64,000 nt of DNA, from the NCBI GenBank assembly GCA_037043455.1, contig JAWPHD010000239.1, forward strand, positions 434,001-498,000. The letters run 5' to 3'. This stretch comes from Cyrtodaria siliqua. Its lineage: Eukaryota > Mollusca > Bivalvia > Adapedonta > Hiatellidae. Positions 1 to 13,900 of this stretch are shown piece by piece; the stretch's first letter is position 1; each line of letters begins with the position of its first letter. A model generated the notes under the pieces. It saw only the letters and a list, made by a program, of their open reading frames with translations, did no database searches and was not told where the DNA came from. The translations under genes were made by a program, and so were the position numbers.

Positions 1-2023
1 AGAGCAACATTTCTGTGAAGTTTCATGAAAATCCGTCAAGTAGTTTCAGAGGAGTAGTCGCTACAAGTTTTCATTATATAACTCTATGTAAACAAAGATG
101 GCCACTGGCAGCCATGTTTAATGTCGAATCAAAATAATGTTCGACTCGGATAACCATCATGTCATGCTGATCATTTTAGAAAAAGTCCCATATCAATATC
201 ACTTATAGTTTTCAAGAAGTAGTTGCTACAAACTTGTATTTTGAAAATCTATTTTTAGCCATGGTGGCCATCTTGAATTTCCGGCCGACCTGAAATTTTG
301 CTAGGATCAATTAGACATCAAGAGCAACATTTCTGTGAAGTTTCATGAAAATCCGTCAAGTAGTTTCAGAGGAGTAGTCGCTACAAGTTTTCATTATATA
401 ACTCTATGTTAACAAAGATGGCCACTGGCAGCCATGTTTAATGTCGAATCAAAATAATGTTCGACTCGGATAACCATCATGTCATGCTGATCATTTTAGA
501 AAAAGTCCCATATCAATATCACTTATAGTTTTCAAGAAGTAGTCGCTACAAACTTATTTTTTAAAAATCTATTTTTAACTGTGGCAGCCATCTTGAATTT
601 CTGGCCGATCTGAAATTTTGCTAGGATCAATTAGACATTAAGAGCAACATTCCTGTAAAGTTTCATGAAAATCCGCCAAGTAGTTTCAGAGGAGTAGTCG
701 CTACAAGTTTTTACTATATAACTCTATGTAAACAAAGATGGCCGCTGGCAGCCACGTTTAACGTCTAATCAAAATGATTTTTGATAAGGACCAACATCAT
801 GTCATGCTGATCATTTTAGAAAAAGTCCCATATCAATATCACTTATAGTTTTCAAGAAGTAGTCGCTACAAACTTGTATTTTGAAAATCTATTTTTAGCC
901 ATGGCGGCCATCTTGAATTTCCGGCCGACCTGAAATTTTGCTAGGATCATTTAGACATCAAGAGCAACATTTCTGTGAAGTTTCATGAAAATCCGTCAAG
1001 TAGTTTCAGAGGAGTAGTCGCTACAACTTTTCATTATATAACTCTATGTAAAAAAAGATGGCCACTGGCAGCCATGTTTAATGTCGAATCAAAATAATGT
1101 TCGACTCGGATGACCATCATGTCATGCTGATCATTTTAGAAAAAGTCCCATATCAATATCACTTATAGTTTTCAAGAAGTAGTCGCTACAAACTTATTTT
1201 TTAAAAATCTATTTTTAACTGTGGCAGCCATCTTGAATTTCTGGCCGATCTGAAATTTTGCTAGGATCATTTAGACATCAAGAGCAACATTCCTGTGAAG
1301 TTTCATGAAAATCCGTCAAGTAGTTTCAGAGGAGTAGTCGCTACAAGTTTTCATTATATAACTCTATGTAAACAAAGATGGCCGCTGGCAGCCATGTTTA
1401 ACGTCAAATCAAAACGATTTTCGACAAGGACCAACATCATGTCATGCTGATCATTTTAGAAAAAGTCCCATATCAATATCACTTATAGTTTTCAAGAAGT
1501 AGTCGCTACAAACTTGAATTTAAACAAGAGGTCAATGACCTTGAAGCTCTACTGATTGATTTTGTTTTCAGGAAGAAGTCGCTACAAACTTGTTTTTTGA
1601 AAATCTATTTTTAGCTGTGGCGGCCATCTTGAATTTCCGGCTGACCTGAAATTTTGCTAGGATCAATTAGACATCAAGAGCAACATTTCTGTGAAGTTTC
1701 ATGAAAATCCGTCAAGTAGTTTCAGAGGAGTAGTCGCTACAAGTTTTCATTATATAACTCTATGTAAACAAAGATGGCCGCTGACAGCCATGTTTAACAT
1801 TGAATCAAAATAATGTTCGACTCGGATAACCATCATGTCATGCTGATAATTTTAGAGAAAGTCCCATATCAATATCACTTATAGTTTTCAAGAAGTAGTC
1901 GCTACAAACTTATTTTTTTTAAATCTATTTTTAGCTGTGGCGGCCATCTTGAATTTCTGGCCGATCTGAAATTTTGCTAGGATCAATTAGACATCAAGAG
2001 CAACATTCCTGTGAAGTTTCATG

Positions 2024-5000
2024 AAAATCCGTCAAGTAGTTTCAGACGAGTAGTCGCTACAAGTTTTCAATATATAACTCTATGTAAACAAAGATGGCCA
2101 CTGGCAGCCATGTTTAACGTCAAATCAAAATAATGTTCGACTCGGAAAACCATCATGTCATGCTGATCATTTTAGAAAAAGTCCCATATCAATATCTCTT
2201 ATAGTTTTCAAGAAGTAGTCGCTACAAACTTATTTTTTAAAAATCTATTTTTAGCCGTGGCGGCCATCTTGAATTTCCGGCCGACCTGAAATTTTGCTAG
2301 GATCAATAAGACATCAAGAGCAACATTCCTGTGAAGTTTCATGAAAATCCGTCAAGTAGTTTCAGAGGAGTAGTCGCTACAAGTTTTCATTATATAACTC
2401 TATGTAAACAAAGATGGCCGCTGGCAGCCATGTTTAACGTCAAATCAAAACGATTTTCGACAAGGACCAACATCATGTCATGCTGATCATTTTAGAAAAA
2501 GTCCCATAGCAATATCCCTTAGAGTTTTCAAGAAGTAATCGCTACAAACTTGTTTTTTAAAAAACCTATTTTTAGATTTGGCGGCCATCTTGGATTTCAC
2601 ATCTACATGAATTTTTGCTAGGATCAACTAGACTTCATGGGCAACATTTCTGTAAAGTTTCATGAAAATCCATTCAGTAGTTTCAGAGGAGTAGTCGCTA
2701 CAAAAAAAAAGTTAACGGACGGACGGACAGACAGACAGACGGACGACGGACACCGCACCACGGCATAAGCTCTGCTGATCTCTGATCAGTAGAGCTAAAA
2801 ATCTATTTTTAGCTTTGGCGGCCATCTTGGATTTCACATCAACATGAATTTTTGCTAGGATCAACTAGACTTCATGGGCAACATTTCTGTAAAGTTTTAT
2901 GAATATCCATATAGTAGTTTCAGAGGAGTAGTCGCTACAAATAAAAGTAAACGGACAGACGGACGGACGACGGACGACGCACCACGGCATAAGCTCTGCT
3001 GATCTCTGATCAGTAGAGCTAAAAAGAGGTCAATGACCTTGAAGCTCTACTGATTGATTTTGATTTCAGGAAGTAGTGACTACAAACAGTAAATTGTTGT
3101 TGTTTTTTCATCTAGTTTAGCCATGGCGGCCATCTTGAATTTCCGGCCGACCTGAAATTTTGCTAGGATCAATTAGACATCAAGAGCAACATTCCTGTGA
3201 AGTTTCATGAAAATCCATCAAGTAGTTTCAGAGGAGTGTTCACTACAAGTTTTCATTATATAACTCTATGTAAACAAAGATGGCCACTGGCAGCCATGTT
3301 TAACATCGAATCAAAACGATTTTTGACAAGGACCAACATCATGTCATGCTGATCATTTTAGAAAAAGTCCCATATCAATATCACTTATAGTTTTCAAGAA
3401 GTAGTTGCTACAAACTTGTATTTTGAAAATCTATTTTTAGCCATGGTGGCCATCTTGAATTTCGGCCGACCTGAAATTTTGCTAGGATCAATAAGACATC
3501 AAGAGCAACATTCGTGTGAAGTTTCATGAAAATCTGTCAAGTAGTTTCAGAGGAGGTCGCTACAAGTTTTTACTATATAACTCTATGTAAACAAAGATGG
3601 CCGCTGGCAGCCATGTTTAACGTAGAATCAAAACGATTTTCCACAAGGATCAACATCATGTCATGCTGATCATTTTAGAAAAAGTCCCATATCAATATCA
3701 CTTATAGTTTTCAAGAAGTAGTCGCTACAAACTTATTTTTTTTAAATCTATTTTTAGCTGTGGCGGCCATTTTGAATTTCTGGCCGATCTGAAATTTTGC
3801 TAGGATCAATTAGACATTAAGAGCAACATTCCTGTAAAGTTCCATGAAAATCCGTCAAGTAGTTTCAGACGAGTAGTCGCTACAAGTTTTCAATATATAA
3901 CTCTATGTAAACAAAGATGGCCACTGGCAGCCATGTTTAACGTCAAATCAAAATAATGTTCGACTCGGATAACCATCATGTCATGCTGATCATTTTAGAA
4001 AAAGTCCCATATCAATATCTCTTATAGTTTTCAAGAAGTAGTCGCTACAAACTTATTTTTTAAAAATCTATTTTTAGCCGTGGCGGCCATCTTGAATTTC
4101 CGGCCGACCTGAAATTTTGCTAGGATCAATAAGACATCAAGAGCAACATTCCTGTGAAGTTTCATGAAAATCCGTCAAGTAGTTTCAGAGGAGTAGTCGC
4201 TACAAGTTTTCATTATATAACTCTATGTAAACAAAGATGGCCGCTGGCAGCCATGTTTAACGTCGAATCAAAACGATTTTCGACAAGGACCAACATCATG
4301 TCATCCTGATCATTTTAGAAAAAGTCCCATATCAATATCTCTTATAGTTTTCAAGAAGTAGTCGCTACAAACTTATTTTTTAAAAATCTATTTTTAGCCG
4401 TGGCGGCCATCTTGAATTTCCGGCCGACCTGAAATTTTGCTAGGATCAATTAGACATCAAGAGCAACATTCCTGTGAAGTTTCATGAAAATCCGTCAAGT
4501 AGTTTCAGAGGAGTAGTCGCTACAAGTTTTCATTATATAACTCTATGTAAACAAAGATGGCCGCTGGCAGCCATGTTTAACGTCAAATCAAAACGATTTT
4601 CGACAAGGACCAACATCATGTCATGCTGATCATTTTAGAAAAAGTCCCATAGCAATATCCCTTAGAGTTTTCAAGAAGTAATCGCTACAAACTTGTTTTT
4701 TAAAAAACCTATTTTTAGATTTGGCGGCCATCTTGGATTTCACATCTACATGAATTTTTGCTAGGATCAACTAGACTTCATGGGCAACATTTCTGTAAAG
4801 TTTCATGAAAATCCATTCAGTAGTTTCAGAGGAGTAGTCGCTACAAAAAAAAAGTTAACGGACGGACGGACAGACAGACAGACGGACGACGGACACCGCA
4901 CCACGGCATAAGCTCTGCTGATCTCTGATCAGTAGAGCTAAAAATCTATTTTTAGCTTTGGCGGCCATCTTGGATTTCACATCAACATGAATTTTTGCTA

Positions 5001-5990
5001 GGATCAACTAGACTTCATGGGCAACATTTCTGTAAAGTTTTATGAATATCCATATAGTAGTTTCAGAGGAGTAGTCGCTACAAATAAAAGTAAACGGACA
5101 GACGGACGGACGACGGACGACGCACCACGGCATAAGCTCTGCTGATCTCTGATCAGTAGAGCTAAAAAGAGGTCAATGACCTTGAAGCTCTACTGATTGA
5201 TTTTGATTTCAGGAAGTAGTGACTACAAACAGTAAATTGTTGTTGTTTTTTCATCTAGTTTAGCCATGGCGGCCATCTTGAATTTCCGGCCGACCTGAAA
5301 TTTTGCTAGGATCAATTAGACATCAAGAGCAACATTCCTGTGAAGTTTCATGAAAATCCATCAAGTAGTTTCAGAGGAGTGTTCACTACAAGTTTTCATT
5401 ATATAACTCTATGTAAACAAAGATGGCCACTGGCAGCCATGTTTAACATCGAATCAAAACGATTTTTGACAAGGACCAACATCATGTCATGCTGATCATT
5501 TTAGAAAAAATCCCATATCAATATCACTTATAGTTTTCAAGAAGTAGTTGCTACAAACTTGTATTTTGAAAATCTATTTTTAGCCATGGTGGCCATCTTG
5601 AATTTCGGCCGACCTGAAATTTTGCTAGGATCAATAAGACATCAAGAGCAACATTCGTGTGAAGTTTCATGAAAATCTGTCAAGTAGTTTCAGAGGAGGT
5701 CGCTACAAGTTTTTACTATATAACTCTATGTAAACAAAGATGGCCGCTGGCAGCCATGTTTAACGTAGAATCAAAACGATTTTCCACAAGGATCAACATC
5801 ATGTCATGCTGATCATTTTAGAAAAAGTCCCATATCAATATCACTTATAGTTTTCAAGAAGTAGTCGCTACAAACTTATTTTTTTTAAATCTATTTTTAG
5901 CTGTGGCGGCCATTTTGAATTTCTGGCCGATCTGAAATTTTGCTAGGATCAATTAGACATTAAGAGCAACATTCCTGTAAAGTTCCATGA
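2024..5990 (+). repeat. Large recent tandem duplication inside the 320-bp array (offset 2,143 bp)
   Basis: Sequence from about 2300 to 3847 returns at about 4443 to 5990 with a constant offset of 2,143 bp and almost no differences; one base differs near 3367 versus 5510. A second register, offset 1,823 bp, links 2024 with 3847. The two offsets differ by exactly one 320-bp unit, as expected if unequal exchange added one unit. The copies include two element 3' ends and one 5' end each. Confidence 0.8.
3027..3039. promoter_or_regulatory. Perfect AGGTCA-A-TGACCT palindrome (IR-1 form) at a family 1 element 5' end
   Basis: The 13-mer is an inverted repeat of AGGTCA with a one-base spacer, the consensus form bound by ecdysone/FXR-type nuclear receptor dimers. 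The same 13-mer, with A or T in the centre, occurs at 1529-1541, 5170-5182, 36271-36283, 54836-54848 and 62736-62748, each time at the 5' end of a family 1 element. Binding is inference; conservation may instead reflect a role in transposition. Confidence 0.45.
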
Positions 5991-6442
5991 ACATCCGCCA
6001 AGTAGTTTCAGAGGAGTAGTCGCAATAAATTTTCATTATATAACTCTATGTAAATAAAGATGGCCGGGCAGCCATGTTTAACGTCTAATCAAAACGAGTT
6101 TCGACAAGGACCAACATCATGTCATGCTGATCATTTTAGAAAAAGTCCCATATCAATATCACTTAGAGTTTTCAAGAAGTAGTCGCTACAAACTTGTTTT
6201 TTAAAAACCTATTTTTAGATTTGGCGGCCATCTTGGATTTCACATCAACATGAATTTTTGCTAGAATCAACTAGACTTCATGGGCAACATTTCTGTAAAG
6301 TTTAATGGAAATCCATTCAGTAGTTTCAGAGGAGTTGTCGCTACAAAAAAAGTTTACGGACAGACAGACGGACGGACGTACAGACGGACGACGGACCACG
6401 GCATAAGCTCTGCTGATCTCTGATCAGTAGAGCTAAAAAAGT

Positions 6443-7843
6443 GATGATTTTCAGAAAAGTGGGGAGGTTACCAAGAAATATAGCACACTTACTGCTGCGA
6501 TTAACTAGTATTTAGCACATTTACTGCTGAGATTAACTAGTATTGAGCACACTTACTCTGTGATTAACTGGATTAAAGCACACTTACTCCGGCTATTTTA
6601 GAACTAATATTGAGCACATTAACTACTGAGATTGACTACCGTATTTACTCAATAAGTCCGGACACTCATTAATTCCGGACACTTAATTGAAGGAAATAAT
6701 AAAACTAGTGTTCGGACATATTAAGAAATCAATCTTATTTCAATAGTTTTGATGGTTTTATAAATTCGGACATCGGGAAAAGATGAACTATTCGCCGAAA
6801 ATGACAGGTTAAAATTACGATCAACGACTTCTTCTAATTGCTGACTGCATCTCGATAATTACCAACAGAGGCAGCAGAATATACTTTGTTTTATCATCCA
6901 GGTTGTTAACCTCTTCCAAGACTTATGTGGATTTGAAATATAACAACGACAATAGTCAGCATTTACAAGACTTTACTTTGAGCCCAGCGATTTTACCATA
7001 CCCATTTATAAAAGCAATTAAAAAGCAAACACTCGCTGTTCAATAAAATTCATTAACATTGCCAGAATTGTTGTCAATGAAATGCCATTACAGTTGAACA
7101 AACCATGCTGTAAAACGTCTCCTCTGTAATGGGCAATTGCTGACATCAGCATTTCAAGTTTCTTTGAAATGCAACAATATTTACCCAGACGTTACAACCG
7201 GCACGACTGAAATTGGGATTATTTACATAATGGTTTTCCAATCTTAAAGGTATTTTGTTCAATACTGCCATCCCCATACTGCAGGTGTCCCTACAGCAGT
7301 CAATGGTACCTCACTTCTCATCAGTGCAGCCAAGTTTCTGTTCCTTGGGGAGTGCTGTATGTGGAAGTACGCAGTCTCTATTCGAGCATAAGCGTCATCT
7401 CCATCATCAACACCACAGACAGCCACAGACAGACATTCATGCAGTGAAGTGTTATAATTAATAGTGTCACTTGTCCGTAATCGATGTAAAAAAAATTCGT
7501 TTGTCTAGTGTTTTCCCAAAAAGCAAGTTTTTAAAGTGCTTTTTTTTGGCAATCGTTCACTGTCTACAAACCAGAACACAGGTATACTCATATTTTGTAG
7601 TCGCTTGTTTCTTTAACATTGTTCCAGTGATCCTATCAGCAATAACCTTTTCTGAAGAGTACGCTTTTAAGGGGAATTAGTTTATACTACTTATATCTTC
7701 ATGTAAAATGGAGACACTGTAATGTGTACATGCACTACCTCTGTTAATTCCCTGATATTATCCACACTGTAAGTGTATACATGTATATCCACACTGTTAC
7801 CCATATTATTAATTGCACCTGAATGATATAGACAGTTGTTGCA
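6443..7843. other. 3' flank of CDKAL1, no gene seen
   Basis: AT-rich single-copy-looking sequence. About 6476-6620 holds three or four degenerate copies of a 40-60 bp phrase containing GCACACTTACT and GATTAACT. Two short open frames near 7255 and 7471 show no recognisable protein. The CDKAL1 3' UTR should lie in the upper part, but I see no convincing polyadenylation signal on the minus strand. Confidence 0.5.
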
Positions 7844-7957
7844 TCATGTTGTTAACTTGCTCACTAGTCCATAAACTCTCCAGGCAACTGCTACTGCCAT
7901 AACAATCATGGACAAACCGAAGAACCATAGACCATTAGTGTTGAAAACTACATCTCT
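7844..7957 (-). CDS. CDKAL1: CDKAL1 coding exon 13 (tail anchor and stop)
   Basis: Encodes [20 protein letters not shown] and then [17 protein letters not shown] before TGA. The hydrophobic stretch fits the C-terminal membrane anchor of animal CDKAL1. Acceptor TTTTTTGCAG|AGAG is in phase 0 with exon 12. An extra exon inside the intervening arrays cannot be excluded. Confidence 0.85.
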   Translation of the reverse strand, partial: RDVVFNTNGLWFFGLSMIVMAVAVAWRVYGLVSKLTT

Positions 7958-10900
7958 CTGCAAAAAATTACACGTAACTATTAGTTGAAGGAAAAACTGT
8001 CTAAATTGTGTATTATTAGAGCACATACCTAGCACATCAGTGGGTGTTCTAAAGAGCACAACCACCTGTCTAAATTGTGTATTATTAGAGCACATACCTA
8101 GCACATCAGTGGGTGTTCTAAAGAGCACAACCACCTGTCTAAATTGTGTATTATTAGAGCACATACCTAGCACATCAGTGGGTGTTCTAAAGAGCACAAA
8201 CACCTGTCTAAATTGTGTATTATTAGAGCACATACCTAGCACATCAGTGGGTGTTCTAAAGAGCACAAACACCTGTCTAAATTGTGTATTATTAGAGCAC
8301 ATACCTAGCACATCAGTGGGTGTTCTAAAGAGCACAAACACCTGTCTAAATTGTGTATTATTAGAGCACATACCTAGCACATCAGTGGGTGTTCTAAAGA
8401 GCACAAACACCTGTCTAAATTGTGATTTTTTGACTCAAGAGAGTGTAATAGGACTTGTTTTAGGATGCATGTGCCTTGAATGTTACACAACTTCTTAAAA
8501 ATTAGACAGATGTCAATTACTTTGTATAGACTTTTACAACAATGTCAAAGACAACGTATTCCCAATGTGTTTAGTAATACCAATCAATACCAGTAGGTTA
8601 TACTCTGTAATACCAGTAGGTTATACTCTGTAATACCAACATGTTATACCCTGTAATACCAACATGTTATACCTTGCAATACCAGCATGCTATACCCTGT
8701 AATACCAACATGTTATACCTTGCAATACCAGCATGCTATACCCTGTAATACCAACATGTTATACCTTGCAATACCAGCATGCTATACCCTGTAATACCAA
8801 CATGTTATACCTTGCAATACCAGCATGCTATACCCTGTAATACCAACATGTTATACCTTGCAATACCAGCATGCTATACCCTGTAATACCAACATGTTAT
8901 ACCTTGCAATACCAGCATGCTATACCCTGTAATACCAACATGTTATACCTTGCAATACCAGCATGCTATACTCTGTAATACCAACATGTTATACCTTGCA
9001 ATACCAGCATGCTATACCCTGTAATACCAGCATGTTATACTCTGTGCATGTTATTCTCTGTAATACCTATATGTTAACACTCTGTAATACCAGTAAGTTA
9101 TAACCTGTGATACCATAATTTTATATCCTGTAATACCATGATGCTATACCCTGTAATACCATGTAATATCAGCATGCTATACCCTGTAATCCCAGCAAGT
9201 TACACCCTGTGATACCAGTAGGCTATATTCTTTAATACCATAGTGTTATACTATAGGTTATTGAATTTGTATGGCTAAATATTACTTGGAACGACAAATT
9301 CAATAACCTTTTTATTGTATACTTTCATATTGTTTTCGATCAATGTTAATTGTATGACTATTACTTTTCATTGTATTTGTGTTATTTTTATAGCCTTTGG
9401 TGGAATTCCTATCTTGACATTCAGTTTCATTTTGTGTGGATGATTATTTTGCGCGAAAACGACGTCGACATCGGATGACGTCATTAAAAACATCAAGCAA
9501 TTTTCTAATGTTTGTTTACCATTCGATAACGTTAAAAACAGTGGGTGAGTGACCATTTCAATTATTTTATCAATTTCTGCTATAAAAGGTTGAAAAAAAA
9601 CACGTATTTTTTTGTTGACACTATAGGAAGGATTCCGTTGAAAGTAGTTCCTTATTTCTATTTCGCGGCTCTTAGCAAGCACGAGAAAAAGTTCCGGTGC
9701 AATATCAATGCGTGCAATATCGTAGAATATTGCACACTTAGCTCAATGCAAACTAAACGGGACAATATGAAAGTATACAATAATTTGTAATACCAGCATG
9801 TTATACTCTGTAATACCAGCATACGTGTAGACAGCTGAGCATAATTTAGACAGAAATAAGAAATAGTTGTGTAATACCCATGTTATGTGTATACCTGTGC
9901 TGTATGTAATACATGTGTTAGAGGTAATACATGTGTTAGATGTTATATCTGTTTTATGTGTACTACCTGTGTTATGTGTACTACCTGTGTTTTGTGTACT
10001 ACCTGTGTTATGTGTAATACCTGTGTCATGTGTAATACCTGTGCTGTATGTAATACATGTGTTAGATGTAATACCTGTGTTAGATGTTATACCTGTTTTA
10101 TGTGTAATACCTGTGTTATGTGTTATACCTGTGTTATGCATAATACTTATATTATGTGTAATACCCGTGTTATGTGTAATACCTGTGTTAGATGTAATAA
10201 CTGTACTATATGTAATGCCTGTGTTATGTGTAATACATGTGCTATATGTAATACCTGTGTTACATGTAATACCTGTGGTATGTGTAATACTTGTTTTGTG
10301 TAAACCTGTGTTATGTGTAATATTTGTGTTATGTGTAATACTTTTGTTAGGTGTAATACATGTGCTATGTTTAATACCTGTTAAGTGTAATACCTGTGTT
10401 ATGTGTAATACCAGTGTTATGTGTAATATTTGTGATGTGTGTACTACATGTGTTGTGTAATACATGTGTTATGTGTAATACCTGTGTGATATGTAATACA
10501 TGTGTTATGTGTAATACTTGTATTGTGCAAACCTGTGTTATGTGTAATACATGTGTTATGTGTAATACTTGTGTTAGGTGTAATACATGTGGTATGTGTA
10601 ATACATGTGGTATGTGTAATACATGTGTTATGTGTAATACCTGTGTTAGATGTAATACATGTGTTATGTGAAATACCAGTATTGCGTATAATACTTGAGT
10701 TATGCATAATACTTGTGTTATGTGTAATACTTGTGTTATGTGTAATACCTGTGTTATGTGTAATGCCTGTGTTATGTGTAATACCTGTGTTGTGTTATGT
10801 GTAATACCTGTGTCATGTGTAATGCCTGTGTTATGTGTAATACCTGTGTTTTGTGTATACCTGTGTTATGTGTAATACTTGTGTTATGGGTATACCTGTG

Positions 10901-13900
10901 TTATGTGTATGCCTGTGTTATGTGTAATACTTGTGTTATGTGTATACCTGTGTTATGTGTAATGCCTGTGTTATGTGTAATACCTGTGTCATGTGTAATG
11001 CTGTGTTATGTGTAATACCTGTGTTGTGTTATGTGTAATACCTGTGTCATGTGTAATGCCTGTGTTATGTGTAATACCTGGGTTATGTGTAATGCCAGTA
11101 TTATGTGTAATACCTGTGTAATGTGTATTACCTGTGTTATGTGTAATACCTGTGTTTACATGTAATACTTGTGTTATGTGTATACCTGTGTTATGCGTAA
11201 TACCTGTGTTATGCATAATACCTGTGTTATGTGTAATACCTATGTTACATGTAATACGTTTGTTATGTGTATACCTGTGTTATGTGTATACCTGTGGTAT
11301 GTGTAATACTTGTGTTATGTGCAATACCTGTGTTATGTGTAATGCCTGTGTTATGTGTAATACTTGTGTTATGTGTAATACTTGTGTTATATGTATACCT
11401 GTGTTATAAGTAATACTTGTGTTGCATGTAATACCTGTGTTATGTGTATACCTGTGTTGCATGTAATACCTGTGGTATGTGTAATACTTGTGTTATGTGC
11501 AATACCTGTGTTATGTGTAATGCCTGTGTTATGTGTAATACTTGTGTTATGTGTAATACTTGTGTTATATGTATACCTGTGTTATAAGTAATACTTGTGT
11601 TGCATGTAATACCTGTGTTATGTGTATACCTGTGTTGCATGTAATACCTGTGGTATGTGTAATACTTGTGTTATGTGCAATACCTGTGTTATGTGTAATG
11701 CCTGTGTTATGTGTAATACTTGTGTTATGTGTAATACTTGTGTTATATGTATACCTGTGTTATAAGTAATACTTGTGTTGCATGTAATACCTGTGTTATG
11801 TGTATACCTGTGTTGCATGTAATACCTGTGTTATGTGTATACCTATGTTATGTGTATACCTGTGTTATGTGTAATACTTGTGTTGCATGTAATACCTGTG
11901 TTATGTGTATACCTGTGTTGCATGTAATACCTGTGTTATGTGTATACCTATGTTATGTGTATACCTGTGTTATGTGTAATACTTGTGCTATGTGTATACA
12001 TGTGTTATGTGTATACCTGTGTTATGTGTATACCTGTGTTATGTGTATACCTGTGTTATGTGTATACCTATGTTATGTGTATACCTGTGTTATGTGTAAT
12101 ACTTGTGTTATGTGTATACCTGTGTTATGTGTATACCTGTGTTATGTGTATACCTGTGTTATGTGTAATACCTGTGTTATGTGTATACCTGTGTTATGTG
12201 TATACCGGTGTTATGTGTATACTTGTGTTGCATGTAATACCTGTGTTATGTGTATACCTATGTTATGTGTATACCTGTGTTATGTGTAATACTTGTGTTA
12301 TGTGTATACATGTGTTATGTGTATACCTGTGTTATGTGTATACCTGTGTTATGTGTATACCTGTGTTATGTGTAATACCTGTGTTATGTGTATACCTGTG
12401 TCATGTGTATACCTGTGTTATGTGTAATACTTGTGTTATGTGTATACCTGTGTTATGTGTATACATGTGTTATGTGTAATACTTGTGTTATGTGTATACC
12501 TGTGTTATGTGTTATACTTGTGTTATGTGTATACCTGTGTTGTGTGTATACCTGTGTTATGTGTAATACTTGTGTTATGTGTATACCTGTGTTATGTGTA
12601 TACCTGTGTTATGTGTATACCTGTGTTATGTGTATACCTGTGTCATGTGTATACCTGTGTTATGTGTAATACTTGTGTTATGTGTATACCTGTGTTATGT
12701 GTATACATGTGTTATGTGTAATACTTGTGTTATGTGTATACCTGTGTTATGTGTAATACTTGTGTTATGTGTATACCTGTGTTGTGTGTATACCTGTGTT
12801 ATGTGTAATACCTGTGTTATGTGTATACCTGTGTTATGTGTATACCTGTGTTATGTGTAATACTTGTGTTATGTGTATACCTGTGTTATGTGTATACCTG
12901 TGTTATGTGTAATACTTGTGTTATGTGTATACCTGTGTTATGTGTATACCTGTGTTATGTGTAATACCTGTGTTATGTGTATACATGTGTTATGTGTAAT
13001 ACCTGTGTTATGTGTATACCTGTGTTATGTGTAATACCTGTGTTATGCGTATACCTGTGTTATGTGTAATACTTGTGTTATGTGTATACCTGTGTTATGT
13101 GTAATACTTGTGTTATGTGTATACCTGTGTTATGTGTATACCTGTGTTATGTGTAATACCTGTGTTATGTGTAATACCTGTGTTATGTGTAATACCTGTG
13201 TTATGTGTAATACCTGTGTTATGTGTATACCGGTGTTATGTGTAATACTTGTGTTGCATGTAATACTTGTGTTATGTGTAATACCTGTGTTATGTGTAAT
13301 ACCTGTGTTATGTGTAATACCTGTGTTATGTGTATACCTGTGTTATGTGTAATACTTGTATTGCATGTAATACCTGTGTTATGTGTATACCTGTGTTAAG
13401 TGTAATACCTGTGTTAAGCCTGATATTTGTCCCTTGGCGAGGGGTGGGGGTACTGATATGGGTCGCTTGGCCTCTGTATCTGTGACCAGACGACACTTCA
13501 TGAAATGTTTACCGGTCTCCGTAATCTCCACTTCGATCATCTTACCCATCAACTTATCATCTTTGGGAACCAAAACCTGGCACAGAAAACAAAAGTGAAT
13601 AGTCAGACACACAGTGGTACAAAACAAACAAAAACATTTATGTACACATGAAATCATCATCAAGTTGTTTAATTTCTAATACAAAAGCTCACACATAGAA
13701 AAGAGACGATATGAAAACAAACTGTATAATAAAGGTATAACAGTCTCAAGCGAAATTCATTTTACGCTAATCAACAACAATAACTCCTCATCATATCCGA
13801 GGAATGATATTACTCCTTGTTAAAATTCAGATCTTATTGAACCAAACATTCTTGTCAAATTGGACCCCAAATCGAAGCTGAAATTTGCCTACTTTCAATA

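Larger units (their letters stand above)
1..6442 (+). repeat. Tandem array of 320-bp units from a pearl/Helentron-like element (family 1)
   Basis: Units begin at 1, 321, 641, 961 and 1281, then 1677, 1997 and 2317, and continue after rearrangements. Each 320-bp unit is a diverged dimer: the motif GT(C/T)GCTACAA occurs at 58 and 222 and returns at 378, giving half-units of about 164 and 156 bp. Element 3' ends, with an (ACGG/ACAG)n run and the hairpin GCTCTGCTGATC..GATCAGTAGAGC followed by TAAAA, occur near 2790, 3020, 4935, 5165 and 6440. Element 5' ends, marked by AGGTCAATGACCT, occur at 1529, 3027 and 5170. No coding sequence is visible. The family match to oyster pearl elements or Helentron-associated elements is inferred from layout, not from a database search. 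Confidence 0.85.

Noticed and set aside
1..6442. Centromeric or telomeric satellite
   Set aside because: The same units with defined element ends occur as dispersed copies at 36268, 53904 and 60931, so this is an expanded mobile element, not a position-specific satellite.
7255..7680. Two short open frames downstream of CDKAL1
   Set aside because: Composition and length fit chance; no motif, no splice context.
8005..8424. Extra CDKAL1 exon repeated six times (AACACCCACTGATGTGCTAG between splice-like ends)
   Set aside because: Exons 12 and 13 already join in phase and the sequence matches no known part of CDKAL1.
9867..13352. Cys/Val-rich open frames of 60-240 codons on both strands (metallothionein-like appearance)
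   Set aside because: They are translations of a stop-free 17-18 bp repeat, present in several frames and both strands at once, with no splice or start context.
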